Below, piece by piece: positions 23,754 through 32,269 of a stretch of 34,121 bases of DNA. The notes beneath the pieces were generated by a model. It was not told the DNA's origin and ran no database searches. It worked only from the letters and a program-made list of their open reading frames with translations. Position 1 is the stretch's first letter; the number at the start of each line of letters is the position of its first letter. The position numbers and the translations under genes were made by a program. The stretch spans positions 1 to 34,121 of the forward strand of contig CADCWF010000089.1 in NCBI GenBank assembly GCA_902806345.1, in the 5' to 3' direction. The stretch comes from an uncultured Thermomicrobiales bacterium. Lineage in GTDB: Bacteria > Chloroflexota > Chloroflexia > Thermomicrobiales > UBA6265.

Positions 23754-24728
23754 CTACACCTTGTCTGCGGTCTGCTCGCCGAGCAACCCGCTCGGCTTGA
23801 AGACCATGACGATCACGAGGACCCCGAAGATGACCGCCGGCGTCCACTGGGCGCCCCAGGCCGGGATGTACTCCTTCATGAAGCCGTCGCTGAGCGCCCA
23901 GACGACGCCGATCAGGAGGCCGCCGAGGACGGCGCCGGAGAGGTTGCCGATGCCGCCGAGGACGGCCGCCGTGAAGGCGAACAGGCCGTAGCGGAACCCC
24001 ATCTGGAAGCGGGCGGCGTTGTTGTAGAAGAGGGCGATCATGCCGGCCGCCCCGGCCAGGGCGCCGCCGAGGAGGAAGGCGGTCGTGATCGTCCGGTTGA
24101 TGTCGATCCCCATCAGGGCCGCCGCCTCGCGGTCCTGGGCGACCGCCCGCATCGCCTTGCCGGTCCGGGTCCGGTAGACGAACCAGGTCAGGAAGGCGAG
24201 CAGGGGGACGGTGATGCCGATCACCCCGATATCCAGCAGCCGGAGCCGGATCCGGGTGTCCAACCCGAACCATTCCGTCAGGACATTGAAGGCGCGGTAC
24301 TCGTTCGGCAGCAGCGTCGGCGCGGTCACCGGGTTGGCGCCGAGCCAGTAGATGCCGATGTTTTGGAGGATGAAGCTGAAGCCAATGGCGGCGATCAGCG
24401 GCGCGAGCCGTGGCGCGTTGCGCAGCCGCCGGTAGGCGATACGGTCGATCCCGGCGTTGATCAGGGCGCTGAAGAGCATCGCCGCCGCCAATGTCAGCAA
24501 CGCGACGCCGACGATCGACGACCAGGAGGAGTCGGCGTTCAGGCCTGCCAGGCCGACGACCGTCAACGCCAGGAAGGCGCCCATCATGAAGACTTCGCCG
24601 TGGGCGAAGTTGATCAACTCGACGATGCCGTAGACCAGGGTATAGCCAAGGGCGATCAGCGCGATCAATGCCCCGCTGGCGACGCCGATGATCAGGTATT
24701 GGATGAAGAGGCTGGCGTTGAAATCCAT
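23754..24728 (-). CDS. livH: Branched-chain amino-acid type ABC permease LivH
   Basis: 324-residue permease, partner of LivM. Typical opening QYLIIGVASGALIALIALGYTLVYG, then ELINFAHGEVFMMGAF, a hallmark of LivH. The coupling loop AVAQDREAAALMGIDINRT and the late AAVLGGIGNLSGAVLGGLLIG are intact. The ATG at 24728 has only a weak ribosome site. It lies 135 bp downstream of the binding-protein gene, across a strong hairpin, and 9 bp before livM. Length normal. Confidence 0.95.
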   Translation of the reverse strand: MDFNASLFIQYLIIGVASGALIALIALGYTLVYGIVELINFAHGEVFMMGAFLALTVVGLAGLNADSSWSSIVGVALLTLAAAMLFSALINAGIDRIAYRRLRNAPRLAPLIAAIGFSFILQNIGIYWLGANPVTAPTLLPNEYRAFNVLTEWFGLDTRIRLRLLDIGVIGITVPLLAFLTWFVYRTRTGKAMRAVAQDREAAALMGIDINRTITTAFLLGGALAGAAGMIALFYNNAARFQMGFRYGLFAFTAAVLGGIGNLSGAVLGGLLIGVVWALSDGFMKEYIPAWGAQWTPAVIFGVLVIVMVFKPSGLLGEQTADKV

Positions 24729-24809
24729 CGGGTCACCACGGCGGCGTCGGCACGCTCCCGGCTATGCGGCGCTCGGCGGTGGGCGCCGGGATTCGGGTGG
24801 GCAGGAAAT

Positions 24810-24855
24810 GCCGCGGCGAGCGGGAGGCTCCATGGCCCCAACCGCTCGCCGCGGC
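24810..24855 (-). terminator. Intercistronic hairpin between livJ and livH
   Basis: Perfect 14-bp stem GCCGCGGCGAGCGG/CCGCTCGCCGCGGC with an 18-nt loop, starting 8 bp after the livJ stop. It lies between the binding-protein gene and the permease genes, the classic place for a partial terminator or RNA-stabilising stem that keeps binding-protein message in excess. Confidence 0.55.
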
Positions 24856-24863
24856 GCCGCGGG

Positions 24864-26255
24864 CTAGGCCGTCGGCGGGTTGATGTAGCCGACCTCGACG
24901 AACTGGCCGTCCTGGATCTGGCTGAGGAACACGCTCGGCTTGTCGGGGTCGCCGGTCTCGGTGAAGCCGTACGTGCCCGAGAGGCCGACGAAGCCCTGGG
25001 TCGCGAACATCGTGTCGAGGATCGCCGCCCGGTCCTTCTCCTGCACCTGGTCGATCGCCTGGATCGCGATGATCGCCGCTTCGTAGGAGTAGGTGGCGTA
25101 GGCGTCCGGGAGGTGCCCCAGCCGCTCCTCCATCCGGGTCACCCACTCCTCGCCGAGGGCACCTTCGAGGTAGGCCGGCGGCACGCCGCCGAAGGTGACG
25201 TAGCAGCCCTCGCCGGCATCGGCGGCGGCATCGATGAAGCCCTGGCTGAAGCAGCCGTCCGGGAGGACGATGGTGACCTGGTCGGGCGGCATCACCGAGC
25301 GCAGGTCCTGGACCAGCTTGCCGGGGTTGTTCGTGTTGACGGCGCCAACGTAGACCACGCTCGGCGCCCGGTCGGCGATCGAGGTCGCCAGCGCCAGGTA
25401 GTCCGGGGCATCGCGCTGGTAGCCCTCGAAGCCGAGGACTTCGCCCCCGAGCTGCTGGAAGTAGAGCTGGTAGGCGGCGGCAACGCCCCGCCCGTAGAGC
25501 TCGTTGTCGTGGAGGATGTAGGCGGAGGTTAGGCCGTTCTCGACCGACCAGTTCGCCTGGGCGCCGCCCTGGATGTGGTCCGCCACGGTGTTGCGCATGT
25601 AGTTGCGCTCACCGCTCGGGTAGTACTTGTCGGGCTCGCCGGGTTCCGTGACCCCCTCGACCGCCTGGGTCAGCCCGGCGTAGGTGTTGGCGGGGGAGAT
25701 CATCGCCATCGGGACGGCGTTGAGGATCGGGATCGAGATGGCGGCGGCGCCGGAGTTGTAGGTGCCGAGGTAGACCATCGCGTCCGGGTCGTTGACCGCC
25801 GTGTTGGCGTTCTCCGACTCCCGGCCGGCGTCCCAGTTGCCGGTCGAGGCGATGGCGTCGTCGAGCGCCTCGTACTCGAGGGCGAAGCCGCCGGCGGCGT
25901 TGCCGTAGTCCTCGAGGGCCATCACGACCGCTTCCCGCATGTCGCCGCCGATCTGCTCGTTGCCGGCGATCATCGGCCACGACGAGTAGAACTTGATGAC
26001 CCCCTTCGAGGTGTCGGTGATGTGGGGGATGTTCGGGTTCCCGACGAGCGTGGCCTCACCCACCGGAGACGCGGCGGGGGAAGCTGCGGGGGAAGCAGCC
26101 GGGGAGGCGTCCTGGGCCGCGACGCCAGCGGTGCGCAGGGCGGAGCTGACAGCCGCGGCCGACAGGCCGAGGGCGGCCGCCCGGATGATGAGCGCGCGCC
26201 GGTCGATGGCGCCGGTCTGGAACGCTTGGACGAGCTTCTCGACGCGCGGGTCCAT
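24864..26255 (-). CDS. livJ: Branched-chain amino-acid type ABC substrate-binding protein
   Basis: 463-residue extracytoplasmic receptor, first gene of the liv operon. The N-terminus (MDPRVEKLVQAFQTGAIDRR then ALIIRAAALGLSAAAVSSAL) is the unusual leader style of Thermomicrobia exported receptors: a short acidic helix, Arg-Arg, then a hydrophobic stretch. A low-complexity linker of repeated SPAA units follows near residues 53-66. The mature type I periplasmic-binding fold has GGDMREAVVMALEDYGNAAGG, VNDPDAMVYLGTYNSGAA, AMISPANTYAGLT and YSYEAAIIAIQAID. GGAGG lies 6 nt upstream of the ATG. The solute may be branched-chain amino acids, but this family also binds amides, urea and aromatic acids, so specificity is open. 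A matching promoter lies upstream. Confidence 0.93.
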   Translation of the reverse strand: MDPRVEKLVQAFQTGAIDRRALIIRAAALGLSAAAVSSALRTAGVAAQDASPAASPAASPAASPVGEATLVGNPNIPHITDTSKGVIKFYSSWPMIAGNEQIGGDMREAVVMALEDYGNAAGGFALEYEALDDAIASTGNWDAGRESENANTAVNDPDAMVYLGTYNSGAAAISIPILNAVPMAMISPANTYAGLTQAVEGVTEPGEPDKYYPSGERNYMRNTVADHIQGGAQANWSVENGLTSAYILHDNELYGRGVAAAYQLYFQQLGGEVLGFEGYQRDAPDYLALATSIADRAPSVVYVGAVNTNNPGKLVQDLRSVMPPDQVTIVLPDGCFSQGFIDAAADAGEGCYVTFGGVPPAYLEGALGEEWVTRMEERLGHLPDAYATYSYEAAIIAIQAIDQVQEKDRAAILDTMFATQGFVGLSGTYGFTETGDPDKPSVFLSQIQDGQFVEVGYINPPTA

Positions 26256-26410
26256 GCACTGCCTCCAACACGATTGAGCCGGCCACGCTGCCGGCTGCCG
26301 ACCGCGGGTGGGGTGACCGCGGTTTCCGGCCGCGGCGCCCGCCGCCGGCCGAACCTTCCCCGATTTTCGCCGAAGGAACTCGAATCTGCCCCGATCTTGG
26401 ACGGTGGCGG

Positions 26411-26439
26411 AGCATAGCGTAGCGGTGGGGGAGTGTCAA
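26411..26439 (-). promoter_or_regulatory. Sigma-70-type promoter for the liv operon
   Basis: On the minus strand TTGACA (26434-26439) and TATGCT (26411-26416) are separated by exactly 17 nt. This gives a perfect -35 and a four-of-six -10. Transcription would start near 26404 and leave a leader of about 150 nt before livJ. Confidence 0.55.
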
Positions 26440-26449
26440 CGAGCGGCAA

Positions 26450-26491
26450 CGGCGAGTGGCACTGGCGTGGTTTCAGGCTTGCCACTCGCCG
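26450..26491 (-). terminator. Hairpin upstream of the liv promoter
   Basis: Perfect 12-bp stem CGGCGAGTGGCA/TGCCACTCGCCG with an 18-nt loop. It lies downstream of the cupin pseudogene (ends 26604) and just upstream of the liv promoter, well placed to insulate liv from upstream transcription. It could instead be a regulator's binding site. Confidence 0.45.
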
Positions 26492-26603
26492 CACAAGCGC
26501 GGATACCTTCGGTTGTCGTCAACGACGGCGCGTCCTGTGCTCGGGCCGAAAGCCTGCTCGTCGCCGACCTTCGGGCGGCAGGGAGGCTGGCCGGATCTCG
26601 ACG

Positions 26604-26999
26604 CTAGACCGCTCGGCGGAGGGCGGCCGTTTGCGGGTCGCCGGTGTTCGGGGTTCCCGTCGGCTCGATCAGCAGCAGGTGCGTCTCCTCCGCGGCGAAC
26701 GGCTGGTGCGCCATGCCCCGGGGCACGACGAGCAACTCGCCCGGCCCGAGCGCGACCTCCCGACCGGGGAGCCGGTCCGTCAGCCGCCCCGAGAGGACGA
26801 GGAAGAAGTCGTCGGTGTCGTCGTGCGCGTGCCAGACGAACTTGCCGAGCACCTAGACGACCATGACGTCGAGCCCGTTGAGCCGGGCCACCGTGCGCGG
26901 TGCCCAGTGGTCGGAGAAGAGCGCCAGTTTCGCGGCGAGGTCGACCTTGTTGACGGGCGGGGCACCGGCCGACGGGTCTGCCGCCGAGTCGGTGAACAC
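26604..26999 (-). pseudogene. Small cupin protein with in-frame amber codon
   Basis: A single-domain cupin of 131 codons interrupted at codon 49 by TAG (26853-26855). The frame before it, VNKVDLAAKLALFSDHWAP to GLDVMVV, and after it, VLGKFVWHAHDDTDDFFLVL, together form the usual small cupin sequence, in which the interrupted position is normally Lys; a one-base AAG-to-TAG change fits. Metal ligands would be the two His of VWHAHDD, a Glu-equivalent Asp, and a later His (GMAHQPF). The C-terminus IEPTGTPNTGD is typical. Start is a GTG at 26999 with a weak CGGAG nearby. A shorter product could begin at the GTG just after the TAG but would lack the first strand and has no ribosome site. Sequencing error is an alternative. 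Confidence 0.72.
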
Positions 27000-27028
27000 C
27001 GCTCCGGTCGTCCGGTTGCCGGAGGTCG

Positions 27029-28033
27029 TCAATAGGAAGGCACGTAGTCTGGGTCGACCGGACGGATGCCGCCCTCCGGCGGGGCGTAGCCGCGGGCGGC
27101 GAGGGCATCGACCACCGACTGGATGACGTCGTCCGGGGTCGAGGCGCCGGCGGTAACGCCGACGGTGGCGGCTCCCTCCAGCCACGCCGGCTCGATCTCC
27201 TCCGGCCGCTCGATGTGGTGGGAGGCGACGCCCATCAGGTTGCCGACCTCGGCCAGGCGGGCGGTGTTGCTGCTCTTCTTGCCGCCGATCGCCAGGATCA
27301 GGTCGACGTGGTCGCGCTCGACCAACCGCTTCAGCGCGGTCTGCCGCTCGCTGGTCGGCTCGCAGATGGTGTTGCAGAGGCGAAACTCCCCGCCCTCCGG
27401 CAGCACCATCGCCTGCAACTCCTGGGCGAACTTCATCAGCTCGTCGACGTTCTTGGTCGTCTGGCTGACCACCGCCACCTTGCGCGGCGGCGTCACCACG
27501 CCGGGGCCAACGGCGCCGCGGGGGGCGTTCCAGGGCAGGTCGGCGACCTTCTTCGCCGCCAGTGCCTTGGAGGTTCCCGCCCAGCCGATAACGCTCCGCA
27601 CCTCGGGGTGGTAGGAGTCGCCGTAGACGACCAGGTAGTAGCCCTGGCGGACCAGCTTCTGGGCCAGCCGCTGGACCTTGGTCACCAGGGGGCAGGTCGT
27701 GTCGACCAGCTCCAGCGCGGCCGCCGACGCCTGCTGCGCCAGGTGCGGCCCCATCCCGTGGGCGGTGATCGCCACCCGCTTGAAGCCCCGGCCCGCCGCC
27801 TCGTCGACCGTGGCGGCCCCCTCGACGCCCTTGGCGCGCAGCCGCTCGACCACCTGCGGGTTGTGGATGACGTCGCCGATCGGGGCGATCGGGCCGCCAG
27901 CGTCTGCCGCCTGCTGGACGATATCGAGCGCCCGCCGGACGCCCCAGCAGTACCCGAGCTCGTCGGCGACGACGATCCGCCTGGTGGCCGCGGCCGGGGC
28001 CGTCGCGTCGCGTGCTACCGTCGCCGTCGCCAT
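27029..28033 (-). CDS. ispH: 4-hydroxy-3-methylbut-2-enyl diphosphate reductase
   Basis: Last enzyme of the MEP isoprenoid pathway, reducing HMBPP to IPP and DMAPP with an iron-sulfur cluster. The 334-residue product has the cluster cysteines Cys29 (LGYCWGVRRA), Cys114 (DTTCPLV) and Cys224 (NTICEPTSERQ). Substrate-binding His residues are His57 (DVIHNPQVV) and His141 (SYHPEVRSVIG), and the late SSNTARLAEVG and GASTPDD motifs are present. The start is ATG at 28033, with AGAGGA about 9 nt upstream; a longer frame upstream is unconserved. An Ala-rich 18-residue extension precedes the first strand. Its presence shows the organism makes isoprenoids by the MEP route. It is divergent from the TSP3 protein gene. 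Confidence 0.96.
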   Translation of the reverse strand: MATATVARDATAPAAATRRIVVADELGYCWGVRRALDIVQQAADAGGPIAPIGDVIHNPQVVERLRAKGVEGAATVDEAAGRGFKRVAITAHGMGPHLAQQASAAALELVDTTCPLVTKVQRLAQKLVRQGYYLVVYGDSYHPEVRSVIGWAGTSKALAAKKVADLPWNAPRGAVGPGVVTPPRKVAVVSQTTKNVDELMKFAQELQAMVLPEGGEFRLCNTICEPTSERQTALKRLVERDHVDLILAIGGKKSSNTARLAEVGNLMGVASHHIERPEEIEPAWLEGAATVGVTAGASTPDDVIQSVVDALAARGYAPPEGGIRPVDPDYVPSY

Positions 28034-28123
28034 TCCGTTGCCGTCCTCTGCCCGTCCGAGCCGTGCCGCGCCGCGATGGAGCCGATTTCGGGATCGCGGC
28101 CGTGGCGCGTGACCTAGAGGCGA

Positions 28124-28131
28124 AGTATAGT
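28124..28131. promoter_or_regulatory. Possible shared -10 island of ispH and the TSP3 protein gene
   Basis: In the 260-bp divergent gap, AGTATAGT reads TATACT on the minus strand and TATAGT on the plus strand, each five of six matches to TATAAT. It is 91 bp before ispH and about 160 bp before the other gene. No good -35 box was found on either side, so this is weak. Confidence 0.28.
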
Positions 28132-28293
28132 CTGGCCGCCCCGTTCGCACGTAGCGCAGATCGCCGCGTCCGGGCCACCGGCGGCCGGTGCATCGCCGTC
28201 ACCCGCCTCGCGGGCCGAGACCGAGCGGTGACGGGAAGGCAAGGCGCAGCCGGTCGGCATCGGACGGCACGACCGGCGACAGGGAGGGAAACG

Positions 28294-29715
28294 ATGGCAG
28301 GCCAGGCTGGGGAGAGCGGGCGGCCGACGGCGCGCGGGATGCTCGGCCGGGGACGCGGCGCGGTCCACACCGCTGGGGCGGGGTTGACCGCGCTGGGGCT
28401 GCTCTTCGGCGCCGGTTCGGCCGCGATCGCTCAGGAAACGCCGACCGTGGTGCCACCCACGGCACCGGCTGCAGCGGACACCCAACCGGCGGCCGTGTTC
28501 ACCGTCGGCGCCCCCCATCTCCAGCCGATCGCTCAGGGGGTCGTGGCCCTGGAGGGCCCGGTCGTCTGGCGTGTCCGCGAGGTCACGCTCTCCTCATCGG
28601 CCACGCAGGAGACGGCACCGGCCTCGTTCCTCCTCCAGCGCACCGGGGCCTCGATCGTCCGCAATGACGTCTCGGAACGGCGGGTCCGGCTGGAGCCGGG
28701 GGAGGCCGCCTTCACCCCGGCGGGCCACCCCTTCTCCCCCCCCGCGATCGGCGCCGACCCCTCGATCGCCTGGATCGTCGAGTTGCTGCCCGAGGCGGAG
28801 GCCGCGGCGGGTTCCGGCTCCACCCTTTTCACCACCGAGCCCGTCGCCGACTACCCGGCCGGCACCTTCGACATCGAGTTGCAGCGGACGGTCCTGCTGC
28901 CGGGCGAGGTCTCGGAGCTCCCGGCGCGGACCGGTCCGGCGTTGGTGATGATCGCTGCCGGCCGCGTCCAGATCTCGGCGGTCGGTGAACCGCCGGTGCC
29001 GCTCGGCGCTGGCAACGGGGTGCTGGCGCCCGAGGCGCTGACGGTCCGCAACGGCGACACCGAACCAGCCTCGTTCGTGGTCGCGACCATTGGCGAGAGT
29101 GTCGACGCCGCCGGCGAGACGGCGGGGGTCCCTCAGGCGGCGCCGACCGCCGCCTCCGTCGCGCCGCCGACCCAGGCGCCGCTCCTGCAGACGCCGGTGG
29201 CGCCGACCGCCGCCGCCAACCTGGTGCCGACCGTCGTGCCGCCGGTGGTGCTCGACCCGACACCCGTCCCGGCCGCGGTCGAACCGACGCCGGTGCCGGC
29301 CCCGGTCGAGCCGACCCCCGTGCCCGAGCAGCCGGCGGTGGCGATCTCGGAGAGCGGCGACACCGACGGCGACGGCTTGAGCGACGTCGACGAAGCAGCC
29401 TACGGCTCCGACCCCCTGAACAAGGATTACGACGCCGACGGCCTCCTCGACGGCGAAGAGGTCTACGTTTTCGGGTCCGACCCGTTGAACAACGACACCG
29501 ACGGCGACGGCTTGCTCGATGGCGAGGAGTCGAGTTCCTATGGAACGAGCCCGGCGACCTCCGACGCCGACGGCGACGGCTTGACCGATACCGACGAGAT
29601 CTTCACCAACGGGACCGACCCGGCCGCGTTCGACACCGACGGCGATGGCGTCGGCGACGGCGAGGAAGTCTCGATCTACGGCACAAACCCGCTCGATCCT
29701 GCGAGCGGGCCGTAG
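28294..29715 (+). CDS. Secreted protein with cupin-like domains and thrombospondin type 3 repeats
   Basis: 473-residue exported protein of unknown function. ATG with GGGAGGG 6-7 nt upstream. The leader spans residues 1-47 (hydrophobic ALGLLFGAGSAAIA). Two regions, about 68-165 and 180-268, look like cupin folds; the second has MIAAGRVQISAV, GVLAPEALTVRNGD and PASFVVATIGE. No His metal cluster is visible in them. A Pro/Thr/Val linker with repeated VEPTPVPAP units runs from about 283 to 350. The C-terminus has five acidic calcium-binding repeats starting at Asp356, 378, 401, 424 and 447 (form DTDGDGLxDxxE), period 22-23. Such tails usually bind Ca2+ and stiffen or anchor surface proteins. There is no membrane anchor or sorting signal after the repeats. 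Domain calls for the cupins are by pattern and moderately sure. Confidence 0.85.
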   Translation: MAGQAGESGRPTARGMLGRGRGAVHTAGAGLTALGLLFGAGSAAIAQETPTVVPPTAPAAADTQPAAVFTVGAPHLQPIAQGVVALEGPVVWRVREVTLSSSATQETAPASFLLQRTGASIVRNDVSERRVRLEPGEAAFTPAGHPFSPPAIGADPSIAWIVELLPEAEAAAGSGSTLFTTEPVADYPAGTFDIELQRTVLLPGEVSELPARTGPALVMIAAGRVQISAVGEPPVPLGAGNGVLAPEALTVRNGDTEPASFVVATIGESVDAAGETAGVPQAAPTAASVAPPTQAPLLQTPVAPTAAANLVPTVVPPVVLDPTPVPAAVEPTPVPAPVEPTPVPEQPAVAISESGDTDGDGLSDVDEAAYGSDPLNKDYDADGLLDGEEVYVFGSDPLNNDTDGDGLLDGEESSSYGTSPATSDADGDGLTDTDEIFTNGTDPAAFDTDGDGVGDGEEVSIYGTNPLDPASGP

Positions 29716-29960
29716 GGCACGTCGCCAATCCAACGGTTCACCGGTTAGCCGTCTCCGATTGGGGTCGGTCGGTACCGGCGGCCCGATGCAGCAGGCTGTC
29801 GGCATCCCAGGATCCTCCCGGTGGATCGCCGCGTCCTTCGCGGGCGACCGCGGCTGATGGGCTTCCGGCGGGTTCGTCCGGGATGCACCCCGACGCGGAC
29901 AGGGTGCCGGCGTTGCCCGGTCGTGGGTGTCGGCACCGGGCGTCGGGAAGAGGCAACAGC

Positions 29961-30992
29961 ATGGCGGAGCGGCTGCGGGTCGGGTTGATCGGCGCCGGGC
30001 GGATCGGCAAGGGCCACGCCCGGACGCTGGCGGCGATGCCGGAGGTGGACCTCGTCGCCGTCGCCGACGTGAACGCTGAGTCGGCGCGGGCCGTCGCCGG
30101 AGAGGTCGGGGTCGGCCGCTGGACAACCGATCCGACCGAGACGATCGCCGACCCTGCAATCGACGCCGTCGTCATCGCCTCCTCGACCGATACCCACGCG
30201 GCTCTGATCGTCGCCGCCGCGAAGGCGGGCACCCACGTCTTCTGCGAGAAGCCGGTCGCGCTCGACCTGGAGACGACCGATGTCGCGCTGGCCGCCGTCG
30301 CGGCGGCGGGGGTCGGCTTCCAGATCGGCTTCCAGCGCCGCTTCGACCCCGCCTACGCGAAGGCGAAGGCGTTGATCGCCGATGGTGCCTTGGGCGCGAT
30401 CGAGACGATCCGCGACGCGATGCGCGACCCCGCGCCGCCGCCTCGCGCCTACGCCGAGGCGAGTGGCGGTCTCTACCGGGACATGACGATCCACAACTTC
30501 GACTGCGTCCGCTGGCTGATGGGGGCGGAGCCGGAGCAGCTTTTCGCGATGGGCTCGGCCCTGGTCGACCCCTCGCTGGCCGAGATCGGCGAGATCGACA
30601 CCAGCGTGGTGACGATGCGCTTCCCCGGCGGCGCCCTGGCCGTCATCGACAACGGCCGCCGCTCCGGCTTCGGCTACGACGTGCGGACGGAAATCTTCGG
30701 CAGCAAGGGCGCCCTCCTGATCGGCTACCGGGAGGCGACGCCGCTGCTCCACCTCGGGGCCGACGGGGTGCGCACGGACCACGTCCACTTCTTCCTGGAG
30801 CGCTTCGCCTGCGCCTACGCCGAAGAGCTGCGCGCCTTCGTCGCGGCCGTCCGCGCCGCCCGCCCGCCGGACCCCGGCGCCGCCGACGCCCGCGCCGCCC
30901 TGACGCTCGCCTACGCCGCGGAGGCGTCGCGGGCCGAGGGACGACCGGTGGATCCTGGGCGGTGGACTTCGGCTCAGGTGGCTTCGAGCTGA
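29961..30992 (+). CDS. iolG: Inositol 2-dehydrogenase-type Gfo/Idh/MocA oxidoreductase
   Basis: 343-residue NAD-dependent dehydrogenase, predicted to oxidise myo-inositol to 2-keto-myo-inositol, the first step of inositol catabolism. Rossmann motif GLIGAGRIGKGHA starts near residue 8. The catalytic Lys is in the FCEKPVAL motif, and the Asp/His pair in DMTIHNFDCVRWLMG, both standard for the family. GFQRRFDPAY is also typical of IolG. I use the ATG at 29961 (AAGAGG upstream); an earlier ATG at 29883 would add 26 unconserved residues. The assignment to inositol rather than another polyol is supported by iolB and iolD downstream. Length is normal. It heads the iol cluster. Confidence 0.9.
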   Translation: MAERLRVGLIGAGRIGKGHARTLAAMPEVDLVAVADVNAESARAVAGEVGVGRWTTDPTETIADPAIDAVVIASSTDTHAALIVAAAKAGTHVFCEKPVALDLETTDVALAAVAAAGVGFQIGFQRRFDPAYAKAKALIADGALGAIETIRDAMRDPAPPPRAYAEASGGLYRDMTIHNFDCVRWLMGAEPEQLFAMGSALVDPSLAEIGEIDTSVVTMRFPGGALAVIDNGRRSGFGYDVRTEIFGSKGALLIGYREATPLLHLGADGVRTDHVHFFLERFACAYAEELRAFVAAVRAARPPDPGAADARAALTLAYAAEASRAEGRPVDPGRWTSAQVASS

Positions 30993-31350
30993 TCTGCCGA
31001 AGCTCGCTCTTGCCTGTCCTTATGCGGAACGTCATCCCGCCCGAGTGCTGCGGGGTGACGGCCGTCGGGCGTTGCCACCAGCTTGCCCTGCGACCGGGTC
31101 AAGAATCCGATCGGCTCCAGATGCGCTTCTCCCAGCGGCGTGACGCGAGGGCAGGAGGTGCGGCTCAGAATGAGATCACGTCGAATGCTTTCCCCTGCAC
31201 ATCTTTGCACCCAACACGGCCCTCTTTCCTGTTGACGAGCGCTGACGGGCGTTGCCATGCGACGACCTCCACCTCCTCTATCGCGCGCCACCGGTCGGGG
31301 GTAGGATGGTCGCCGCAATCGGGTCGCCGCCGTTGGAGGAACCGCCCCGC
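30993..31350. other. 358-bp gap between iolG and iolB
   Basis: No gene supported. It contains a hairpin (31030-31060) near its start. An ATG at 31306 in frame with iolB is possible but has no ribosome site. Local base composition is less GC-rich than in the flanking genes around 31180-31260. Confidence 0.5.
31030..31060 (+). terminator. Hairpin after iolG
   Basis: An 11-bp RNA stem, CGTCATCCCGC with GCGGGGTGACG (one G-U pair), and a 9-nt loop, 38 bp after the iolG stop. No T-run. It may cut or attenuate transcription into iolB. Confidence 0.5.
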
Positions 31351-32256
31351 ATGGCCATCACCGTCCCACCGGAGGAGTTGCTGCTGCGGAGCGCCCGCCT
31401 CGGTGACGCCTCCGGCGAGCTGATCGCCGTCGGCCCAGAGGCGGCCGGCTGGACCTACTGCAGCCTGCTCGTCCGCAGATTGGCCGCCGGCGAGACGTGG
31501 GACCACGACCCCGGCCCGGACGAGGTCTGCCTGGTGCCACTCGGCGGCCGCTGCGCCGTCGAGGCCGCCGGCCAAGCGTGGTCGATCGGCGGCCGGGCGA
31601 GCGCCTTCGAGGGTCCCCCCCACGCCCTCTACCTCGGGTGCGGCACGGCCTTCACCGTGACGGCCCAGGGACCACTGGAGCTGGCCGTCTGCGGGGCGCG
31701 GGCCGAGCGCGTTCTGCCGCCGCGGGAGATCCGGCCGGACGAGGTCGCGGTCGAGATCCGCGGCGCCGGCAACGCCGCCCGCCAGATCAACCACATCGTC
31801 GCCCCGGACTTCCCGGCCGACAAGCTGCTGGTCGTCGAGGTCTTCACCCCAAGCGGCAACTGGTCCTCGTTCCCGCCCCACAAGCACGACATCTCCGACC
31901 TGCCGCGGGAGGCCGACCTGGAGGAGATTTACTACTACCGGATCCACCCGACCGACGGCTTCGCGCTGCAGCGCCTCTACACCGCCGACGGCGTCACCGA
32001 CGCTGCCTACACCATCCACGACGGCGACCTGCTGCTGGTGCCGGAGGGTTACCACGCCTTCGCCGTCGCCCACGGTTACACCGGCTACTACCTGAACATC
32101 CTGGCCGGCATCGAGTCGGTCCGCACCATGCAGCCCAGCGACGACCCCCGCTACGCCTGGGTCCGCTCGACCTGGACCGACGAGTTGAACGCTGGTATCG
32201 CCGGCTACCGCGACATCGCCGACCGGGTGAACGGGGCGGCGGGACGGCGCGACTGA
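31351..32256 (+). CDS. iolB: 5-deoxy-glucuronate isomerase
   Basis: 301-residue cupin enzyme of inositol catabolism that isomerises 5-deoxy-glucuronate to 5-dehydro-2-deoxy-gluconate. Key features: RQINHIVAPDFPADKLLVVE at the start of the second half, metal ligands in SFPPHKHDISDLP, the Glu of LEEIYYYRIHPTDGF, and GYHAFAVAHGYTGYYLNILAG near the end. All match IolB. GGAGGA lies 10 nt before the ATG at 31351. The opening LLLRSAR and GWTYCSLLVRRL are also typical of the family. It lies between iolG and iolD in the direction of the inositol degradation pathway. Intact. Confidence 0.95.
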   Translation: MAITVPPEELLLRSARLGDASGELIAVGPEAAGWTYCSLLVRRLAAGETWDHDPGPDEVCLVPLGGRCAVEAAGQAWSIGGRASAFEGPPHALYLGCGTAFTVTAQGPLELAVCGARAERVLPPREIRPDEVAVEIRGAGNAARQINHIVAPDFPADKLLVVEVFTPSGNWSSFPPHKHDISDLPREADLEEIYYYRIHPTDGFALQRLYTADGVTDAAYTIHDGDLLLVPEGYHAFAVAHGYTGYYLNILAGIESVRTMQPSDDPRYAWVRSTWTDELNAGIAGYRDIADRVNGAAGRRD

Positions 32257-32269
32257 TGCCGACCCATGG

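Larger units (their letters stand above)
26256..26603. other. 348-bp gap holding the liv promoter and upstream hairpin
   Basis: The gap between livJ and the cupin pseudogene holds a sigma-70-like promoter (26411-26439) and a 12-bp hairpin (26450-26491), listed separately. The expected liv leader is about 150 nt. No gene is supported in it. Confidence 0.6.

Noticed and set aside
22725..25532. Plus-strand frame of more than 900 codons opposite livM-livH-livJ
   Set aside because: It is an antisense shadow: the minus strand encodes three intact, recognisable transporter proteins over the same bases.
19533..26999. TAG reassigned to a sense codon, because two genes are interrupted only by TAG and a third TAG precedes tctA in frame
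   Set aside because: TAG is the natural stop of about a dozen intact genes here (for example the dehydrogenase, livF, livG, livH, livJ, the S9 peptidase), ending each at its expected family length. The kinase also has a frameshift, which recoding would not explain.
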